A stretch of 64,000 nucleotides of DNA, taken from the NCBI RefSeq assembly GCF_018069705.1, contig NZ_CP072943.1, positions 947,260 through 1,011,259 on the forward strand, given 5' to 3'. This DNA comes from Aminithiophilus ramosus (GTDB lineage: Bacteria; Synergistota; Synergistia; Synergistales; Aminithiophilaceae). Shown here one piece after another: positions 58,920 through 64,000 of this stretch. The notes beneath the pieces were generated by a model, which ran no database searches, was not told where the DNA came from, and saw only the letters and a list, made by a program, of their open reading frames with translations. A program made the position numbers and the translations under genes. Within the stretch, counting starts at the first letter, position 1; each line of letters begins with the position of its first letter.

Positions 58920-59847
58920 CAGAGCGGGCCCAGACTCGAACGGCCGCCGCGGGGTGATCGACGGCGAGTTTCTTCAGCGAGAAGACGGCCCAGGCCGGGG
59001 CACCGCAGCGATGGAGAAGGCGAAGGAGGGGGATGAGCAGGGCCTCCTCGTTCCGACGGAGAAGGCGGGAGAGACTCAGGTCGTCAGGCGGAGGCGCCGA
59101 CAGAGGCCATTGGGCCAGGGCTTCGGCGACGACCTTCTCTGAGCGGTGGGAGAGCCAGGGCGTCAACAGGCCTGCGCGATCGGCGAGGCCGCGCAGGGAC
59201 CGGACCAGGCGAAGGGCGACGTCGGCATCGATGGAAAGGACACGGCGCGACAGAAGGACCATGATCTCCCTGTTGGCGGGGCCGACGAGGTCGATGACGC
59301 GGTCCAGGACTTCCCGCTCCAGGGAGGGGCGGCAGAGAAGGTCCACGAGGGCCCTGCGGACCGCTTCCTCTCCGACGCGGGCGGCCAGCCCCTCCAGGGC
59401 GAGAAGGACGACAGCAGGATGGGCGCTGCGTAACCGTTCCAGGTGGCCCGAAAGGTCTTCCCTCTTGCGCTCCGCCGACTTTCGCAGAAGGGCCTCGACG
59501 CGCCGCGTCGCCTCGTCGAGAGCCTCGTCGAGGCGACGCTGTCTCGTCTTTTCCCTGGCAGGCTCCGCCTCCTTCCGGCGCTGCCCTTTTCCCGTCCTGG
59601 GCCGGGAGGTTCCGTGAGGCGGCGAAGGGCGGAGAGGTCCCTGAGGCGTCTTGCCCGAGAGGAGAAAACCCTTGATGTCCATATAGGCCTCGTTGATCTC
59701 GGCGAAACGGGCCGAGCTTTCGGGCCCGGCCACGTCGGGGTGGCAGGTCCGGGCAAGGCGGCGGAAGGCCGACTTGACCTGATCCCAGTCCGACTGAGGG
59801 GCGATGCCCAAAAGGCGGAAGCGCGACTCGAGCTCGCAGGGAATCAT
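58894..59847 (-). CDS. J-domain protein with HEAT-like C-terminal region
   Basis: 317 residues. Residues 1-65 form a J domain with the HPD tripeptide in ARTCHPDVAGPES and the usual FRLLGI/EINEAYMDI helices. A basic hinge follows, then about 180 residues of Leu/Val/Ala-rich helices resembling HEAT repeats (HPAVVLLALEGLAARVGEEA). It lacks the Gly/Phe, zinc-finger and C-terminal domains of DnaJ. Overlaps the divergent Hsp70 gene by 4 nt and probably serves as its dedicated partner (inference). Confidence 0.82.
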   Translation of the reverse strand: MIPCELESRFRLLGIAPQSDWDQVKSAFRRLARTCHPDVAGPESSARFAEINEAYMDIKGFLLSGKTPQGPLRPSPPHGTSRPRTGKGQRRKEAEPAREKTRQRRLDEALDEATRRVEALLRKSAERKREDLSGHLERLRSAHPAVVLLALEGLAARVGEEAVRRALVDLLCRPSLEREVLDRVIDLVGPANREIMVLLSRRVLSIDADVALRLVRSLRGLADRAGLLTPWLSHRSEKVVAEALAQWPLSAPPPDDLSLSRLLRRNEEALLIPLLRLLHRCGAPAWAVFSLKKLAVDHPAAAVRVWARSVVSQGDLG

Positions 59848-61406
59848 GAGACGACCTCCCTCTCCAGGGTGGAGACGAGAAGATCGAGGGCCGCCAGGGC
59901 CTCTTTTCCGATGGCCGCGTCGTCGCCGGGAAGGAGGTGGGTTTTGTCGACGAGAAGGCGCACCCTTTGCTGGCTTCCGGCGTCGAGAAGTCCCGTCAGC
60001 AGGGCCAGCTTCCGTTCGAGACGCTCTCTATCCCGCAAGAAGGCCTCGACGGGATCTTCTCTCTCCCCTCCCAGGGTGAGAACCCGCCACATTCGTTCCT
60101 CCCCTCGGCGGACCTCGACGTGAAGCGAGCCTCCTCCATCGACGCGAAAGGCGATCTCGACCTCGTCGCCTCGGGCCAGAGGCGACACGGAGAGGTTGCC
60201 GAGAGAACGCTCCCCTTCGCGCGAAGCCTGAAGGACCTCGACGTGGATCCGGCCTCCGCCGGTGGCGACGAAACGTCTCCTGGCCGAGGCGGGAAGGGGC
60301 GTCCCCCTTTCGAGAAGGAGGGCCACAGCGCCGTCGGCCGTGCGGATGCCCAGCCCCTCGGAGAGGACGTCGAGGAGGAGACGCTCCTTTTTGCGGGGCA
60401 ACCCCCTCAGGGCGGCCCCACAGACGACGGCCTCGTCGGGACAGAGACGCAGATGTCCGGCTTTCATTCCCCGCTTTTCCAACAGTTTGCGGAGGAGGGG
60501 AATGCGGCTGCTTCCGCCCACCAGAAGAAGCGTCTCGGGACGATGGCGTCGCCAGAGGTCCTCCGTCAGGGCCACGATTTCCTCGAGAAGGGGGGAAGCC
60601 AGTCGCTCCAGCTCCTCCCGCGTCACCTCGACGGGAGAAGAGGCGTCGGGGAAGAGGCCGGCCGGAACGTGCCAGGGGCAGGACTGAGCCTCGGAAAGGA
60701 CGATCTTGATCGTCTCCGCCTCGGCCAGAAGGAGAGGCCATCGGGGATCGTTCTCCTCCGCCCCGTACCCGCAGCGCCGGAAGAGATCCTCGGCCAGGAG
60801 CCTGTCGACATCGGCACCTCCGAGATCGCTTCTCCCCCGGCTTTCGAGTATCTGCCAGACGCCCTCCTCGACCTCGACGACGGAGAGATCGACGGTGCCG
60901 GCGCCGAAGTCGAGGACGAGATGACGGCCCGCGCTCTCCGTGGCGAGGGCGGCCGCCGTCGGCTCGTTGACGAGGAGGGTCGTCTCGAACCCGGCCCGCC
61001 GGGCCGCGCCGGAAAGGGCTTCCCGCTCGGCGAAACTGAAGTGGGCCGGGAGAGCGAGAACGCAGGAGGCGACGTAACGCCCCAACAGGGCCTCGGCATC
61101 CTCACGGAGAAGGCGAAGAAGGGGAACGAGAAGCTCCTCGGGCGAGTAGGACCGACCGTCACAGCGGGCCGTCCAGCCCGATCCGATGCGACGTTTCACG
61201 TTCCACCAGGCCCGGTCGGGACGAAGAAGGGCGACGCGGGCGGCCTCTTCCCCGGCGAGCCAGCCCTTTTCCGTCAGGGCGACCACGGAGGGCGTCCGCT
61301 TGCCACCCCAGCGATTGGGCAGGACAAGGGGACGCCCGTCGTCCCCGCAGAGAGCCGTCAGGGCATAGCGCGTTCCCAGATCGATGCCGAGCATCGTTTC
61401 ATCCAC
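59844..61406 (-). CDS. Divergent Hsp70 family chaperone
   Basis: 520 residues. The ATPase is intact: phosphate 1 LGIDLGTRYALT, GGKRTPSVVA, connect region VNEPTAAALATES, phosphate 2 LVLDFGAGTVDLSVVE and adenosine motif LLVGGSSRIPLLRKLL. The substrate domain (about 355-470) and lid are shorter than in DnaK (about 610-640 residues). It is therefore an Hsp70 paralogue, not canonical DnaK. GTG at 61406 is chosen (GAGG 8 nt upstream); an in-frame GTG at 61415 overlaps the mtaB stop. Coupled to the J-domain gene. Confidence 0.88.
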   Translation of the reverse strand: MDETMLGIDLGTRYALTALCGDDGRPLVLPNRWGGKRTPSVVALTEKGWLAGEEAARVALLRPDRAWWNVKRRIGSGWTARCDGRSYSPEELLVPLLRLLREDAEALLGRYVASCVLALPAHFSFAEREALSGAARRAGFETTLLVNEPTAAALATESAGRHLVLDFGAGTVDLSVVEVEEGVWQILESRGRSDLGGADVDRLLAEDLFRRCGYGAEENDPRWPLLLAEAETIKIVLSEAQSCPWHVPAGLFPDASSPVEVTREELERLASPLLEEIVALTEDLWRRHRPETLLLVGGSSRIPLLRKLLEKRGMKAGHLRLCPDEAVVCGAALRGLPRKKERLLLDVLSEGLGIRTADGAVALLLERGTPLPASARRRFVATGGGRIHVEVLQASREGERSLGNLSVSPLARGDEVEIAFRVDGGGSLHVEVRRGEERMWRVLTLGGEREDPVEAFLRDRERLERKLALLTGLLDAGSQQRVRLLVDKTHLLPGDDAAIGKEALAALDLLVSTLEREVVS

Positions 61407-61411
61407 AGAGA

Positions 61412-62734
61412 TCACCTCACCGACAGGGAAAGGGGAAAGGCCAGGAGACGTCCTCGGACCTCTTTCTCGACGCGTAGCGTCACCACATCGCCGACGGAGG
61501 CCCTCCCCGGGGCCTCGACATCCAGGTAGTGGGCCGAAAGCCCCCCGATGCCACCGCCTTCGGAGTTCTCGACGACGACCTGAACCTCTCGGTCGACCCA
61601 GCGGCGGGCGTAACGCGAGAGGAGGCGCTCGCCCAGATCGATGGCGCGGCGACAGCGCTCCCGCAGAACCTCAGGGGAAAGGCGGCCGGGCAGGGAAGCC
61701 GCCTCCGTACCCTTGCGGGGAGAAAAGGGGAAGACATGGAGCCGCCCCAGATTCAGGGCCTGAAGCAGATCGAGAGATCGGCCGAAGGCCGCCTCCGTCT
61801 CGCCGGGAAAGCCCACGAGAAGGTCCGTGCTGATGTGAAGGTCATCGCCCCAGAGACGCCGTAACCGCCCCACGAGGGCCCGGAAATCGGCCGCCCCGTA
61901 ACCCCGCCTCATCCGGACGAGGACTTCGTCGTCGCCGCTCTGAAGAGGCAGATGGAGATGAGGAGAGAATACAGGAGAGGCAGCCAGAAGGGCAAGAAGG
62001 GAATCGTCGAGGGCGAAGGGTTCGAGGGAACCGAACCGGAGGCGTTTCAGCCCCTTGACGGAGGCGACGGCCCCGACGAGATCGGCCAGGGAGAGGCCAA
62101 GATCCCGACCGTAAAGGCCCAGATGGATGCCCGTGAGGATCACCTCGGGACAGCCCGAGGCGACGACGGAGCCGATCTCCCCCAACACGTCGTCCAGCGG
62201 ACGACTCTGGGGATGCCCCCTGAGGCGGGGAATGATGCAGTAGCTGCAGAAATGGTCGCACCCGTCCTGGACCTTGACGAAAGCCCGGCTGTGGAGATGG
62301 GGACGGCCCATGAAAAGGGGATCCCACCGTGCGGGAGGGGAAAGGCTCTGGCGGAGCACCGTCCCCGCCGGAAGGCGACCTTCGATCAGGGCCTCCACGG
62401 CCCCGACCAGTTCGGCCTTGCGACCGTTGCCGACGACGAGATCGACGCCGACGGAGGCGATCTCGTCGTCATCGGCCCTCTGGGCCCAGCAGCCGACGGC
62501 GACGACAAGGGCCTCGGGAACCCGCCGCTTCAGTCGCCGCAACAGCTGGCGGCTCTTGCCGTCGGCCGCCGACGTGACGGAACAGGAAAGAAGAAGGGCC
62601 ACGTCCCAGGGAGGGCCATCGACGAGGCTCGCTCCGCCTGCGACGAAGGCATCGGCCAAGGCATCGGCCTCATACTGGTTGGTCCGGCAGCCCAGAACTT
62701 CGATGCGGACCTTCAGCCCCTCAAGAGAGGACAC
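61412..62734 (-). CDS. mtaB: tRNA t6A37 methylthiotransferase MtaB
   Basis: 440 residues. The N-terminal MTTase domain has Cys in VLGCRTNQYEADAL, SCSVTSAADG and GCWAQR. The radical SAM core has KVQDGCDHFCSYCIIPRLRG and the C-terminal TRAM domain ends the protein. This is the MtaB (YqeV) subtype, which makes ms2t6A in tRNAs reading ANN codons. The GTG at 62734 has GGAGG 5 nt upstream and overlaps rsmE by 14 nt; the open frame runs on further but is not supported. Confidence 0.95.
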   Translation of the reverse strand: MSSLEGLKVRIEVLGCRTNQYEADALADAFVAGGASLVDGPPWDVALLLSCSVTSAADGKSRQLLRRLKRRVPEALVVAVGCWAQRADDDEIASVGVDLVVGNGRKAELVGAVEALIEGRLPAGTVLRQSLSPPARWDPLFMGRPHLHSRAFVKVQDGCDHFCSYCIIPRLRGHPQSRPLDDVLGEIGSVVASGCPEVILTGIHLGLYGRDLGLSLADLVGAVASVKGLKRLRFGSLEPFALDDSLLALLAASPVFSPHLHLPLQSGDDEVLVRMRRGYGAADFRALVGRLRRLWGDDLHISTDLLVGFPGETEAAFGRSLDLLQALNLGRLHVFPFSPRKGTEAASLPGRLSPEVLRERCRRAIDLGERLLSRYARRWVDREVQVVVENSEGGGIGGLSAHYLDVEAPGRASVGDVVTLRVEKEVRGRLLAFPLSLSVR

Positions 62735-63458
62735 GACGCCCTCCAAGCCAGCCCTGGACGGCCCAGGAGGAGACGACGGCCGCCGCCGTGAACGCCCGCA
62801 GGATTCGGTGCCCCAGGTAGACGGGGAGGAAGGAGGCCCCTCTAAGACAGGATTCCTCTCCGGCCGACCAGTCCCCTTCGGGCCCGACGGCCAAAACGAG
62901 GGAGGAGGGGACATCGAGAGAGGCCAGAGGCGGCGCCGAGGCGTCGATGGCCGCCACGAAGCGACTGGAGGGAAGGTCGAGTGTCAGGGCCTGTTCGACG
63001 GAGCAGGGCCTGTCGAGGAGGGGAATCGTCGAGGAGCGACACTGTTTGGACTCCTCCTGAACGATCTTGCGCCATCGGGCCAGTTTCTTCTCCGCCTTAC
63101 CGTCGTCGAGGCGGACGACGGAGTGATCGCAGCAGAGGGGGACGATCCGTGAGACGCCGATCTCCGTCACCTGGCGAAGAAGGAGATCGAAAGAATCTCC
63201 CTTCAGCAGCCCCGCAAGAAGGACGATCTCCGGTCCCTCGTCGGAGGCGGAAAGCTCCTCGACGAAACGGACCGCCCACTTTTCGCCGCGACGCTCGAGG
63301 CGCGTCAGGACGATCCGGCCCGGCAGAAGGCCTTCGACGAAGGAGCCCTCCCGACTGTGACGGACCGTCATCAGGTGATGGGCCTCCTCCTCGGAGAGAA
63401 GCCAGAGCCCCTCTTCCAGGAGGGGGCACCCCTCAAGCCGGAATCTCGGCCACGACAC
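62721..63458 (-). CDS. rsmE: 16S rRNA (uracil1498-N3)-methyltransferase RsmE
   Basis: 245 residues. The PUA-like N terminus (LSEEEAHHLMTVRHSREG) precedes a SPOUT methyltransferase with LKGDSFDLLLRQVTEIGVSRIVPL, a variant of the usual KG...D/ATELGV block, plus LAVGPEGDWSAGE and the knot LGHRILRAFTAA. It methylates U1498 of 16S rRNA. The GTG at 63458 is inside prmA (26-nt overlap), showing coupling. Confidence 0.95.
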   Translation of the reverse strand: MSWPRFRLEGCPLLEEGLWLLSEEEAHHLMTVRHSREGSFVEGLLPGRIVLTRLERRGEKWAVRFVEELSASDEGPEIVLLAGLLKGDSFDLLLRQVTEIGVSRIVPLCCDHSVVRLDDGKAEKKLARWRKIVQEESKQCRSSTIPLLDRPCSVEQALTLDLPSSRFVAAIDASAPPLASLDVPSSLVLAVGPEGDWSAGEESCLRGASFLPVYLGHRILRAFTAAAVVSSWAVQGWLGGRRVLS

Positions 63459-64000
63459 CCCACCACTCCCCCTTGGTCCGATCCTCGATTTCGATGAGCC
63501 CATGAAGGGCCAGGGCCTCACGGAAAGGCTCCCTGTCCCTCAGGGAGAGGCCGGCGAAAAGGGCCCTCCCGCCGGGGCGAAGAACCCGGGAGAGATCGGG
63601 AAGCATGAGCACGAGGGGATCGAAGAGAATGTTGGCCGTCAGAAGGTCGAAGGGACCTTCGAGCCCCTTGAGGAGATCGCCTTCGGCGACGTCGAGCTCC
63701 CTTTCCGTCAGGCCGTTGAGGGCGCGATTTTCCTTCACCTCGACGATGACGGCCGGATCGAGATCGCGGGCCTCGACGTGGGAGGCCCCCAACTTGGCGG
63801 CGGCGATGGCCAGAATGCCCGACCCCGTGCCGATGTCGGCTACGGCCATTTCCCTTTGCAGATGACGCTCGAGGAATTCCAGGGCCAGCTGGGTGCTCTC
63901 GTGATAGCCCGTGCCAAAGGCGCTCTTGGGATGGATGTAGAGGGGCAGCCTGCCTGCGGGTTCACTGCCGCTGTGCCAGGGGGCGAGAACGACCAGCCCT
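63433..64000 (-). CDS. prmA: Ribosomal protein L11 methyltransferase PrmA, 5' end cut by window edge
   Basis: The last 188 codons are present. The SAM-binding core shows IHPKSAFGTGYHEST, then VADIGTGSGILAIAAAKLGA, VEARDLDPAVIVEVKENRALN and LLTANILFDPLVLMLPDL. It trimethylates ribosomal protein uL11. Its normal N-terminal domain (about 100 residues) lies beyond the right edge. The 3' end overlaps rsmE, in the common prmA-rsmE-mtaB order. Confidence 0.95.
   Translation of the reverse strand, partial: GLVVLAPWHSGSEPAGRLPLYIHPKSAFGTGYHESTQLALEFLERHLQREMAVADIGTGSGILAIAAAKLGASHVEARDLDPAVIVEVKENRALNGLTERELDVAEGDLLKGLEGPFDLLTANILFDPLVLMLPDLSRVLRPGGRALFAGLSLRDREPFREALALHGLIEIEDRTKGEWWGVVAEIPA

Noticed and set aside
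1..64000. tRNA, rRNA, CRISPR arrays, insertion sequences and prophage genes
   Set aside because: Reading the gaps between genes showed no T-loop/acceptor pairs, no short regular repeats with spacers, and no transposase, integrase or phage protein. The only repeats are R1-R4 and simple hairpins.

Overview
The window is GC-rich chromosomal DNA from an amino-acid-fermenting, double-membraned anaerobe, most probably a member of the Synergistota. Four signals support this. A glycine reductase operon sits at the left edge. A papain-like protease ends in a Gly-rich, single-Cys, hydrophobic, Arg-rich tail of the Synergist-CTERM type. Type II secretion (outer membrane) genes coexist with DivIVA, SepF and RNase Y. 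A complete branched-chain amino-acid ABC importer and a B12-dependent ribonucleotide reductase are also present. The species cannot be fixed from the sequence alone. No rRNA, tRNA, CRISPR array, insertion sequence or prophage was found.

Layout, left to right. (1) 1-1612, minus: promoter, tandem glycine riboswitch, grdX, a thioredoxin and the 5' part of grdE (glycine/sarcosine/betaine reductase). (2) 1618-4240, minus: an NSS-family sodium symporter and a nitrilase-superfamily amidohydrolase. (3) 4355-15841, minus: one long tightly packed run of rlmI, a HAD phosphatase gene, nrdJ, an HlyD-like adaptor gene, yggS, sepF, divIVA, recG, recX, rny and ymdB, closed by a strong terminator. (4) 16273-23131, plus: a formimidoylglutamase-like ureohydrolase, a flavodoxin-fold reductase, a two-gene LysO lysine exporter, type III glutamine synthetase and a membrane-embedded LuxR-type regulator. 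(5) 23415-35756, minus: twelve consecutive type II secretion genes (J-K-L-M-N-C-I-D-E-F-G-H) preceded by an O-antigen-ligase-like gene. (6) 35764-40906, minus: parB, dnaB, rplI, yybS-like, rpsR, ssb and rpsF, the last with a structured leader. (7) 40895-47505, minus: an ftsB/divIC-like gene, argS, a large exported protein gene and secA. (8) 47589-50627, plus: an MFS transporter and the sorted papain-like protease. (9) 50660-57215, minus: M20 peptidase, pgsA, livF-G-M-H and livK. (10) 57211-64000, minus: nrdR, yqeY, rpsU, a HIT protein, a J-domain protein, a divergent Hsp70, mtaB, rsmE and a truncated prmA.

The genes fit a proteolytic and amino-acid lifestyle. Secreted protease and M20 peptidase supply peptides and amino acids. 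LivKHMGF, the NSS symporter and LysO move amino acids across the membrane. Glycine reductase, with its glycine-sensing leader, and the ureohydrolase act in catabolism, while GlnN assimilates ammonia. The T2SS, built on Sec export (SecA), would carry exported proteins over the outer membrane.

The less ordinary features are these: a family of about 160-bp intergenic repeats (two clear and two eroded copies, all in the same orientation); a perfect 20-bp-arm inverted repeat in front of glnN; a private Hsp70/J-domain pair embedded in the prmA-rsmE-mtaB cluster; a thioredoxin with Gln in place of the usual active-site Trp; and the linkage of replication and segregation genes to the T2SS run. I did not find a convincingly new defence or mobile system.
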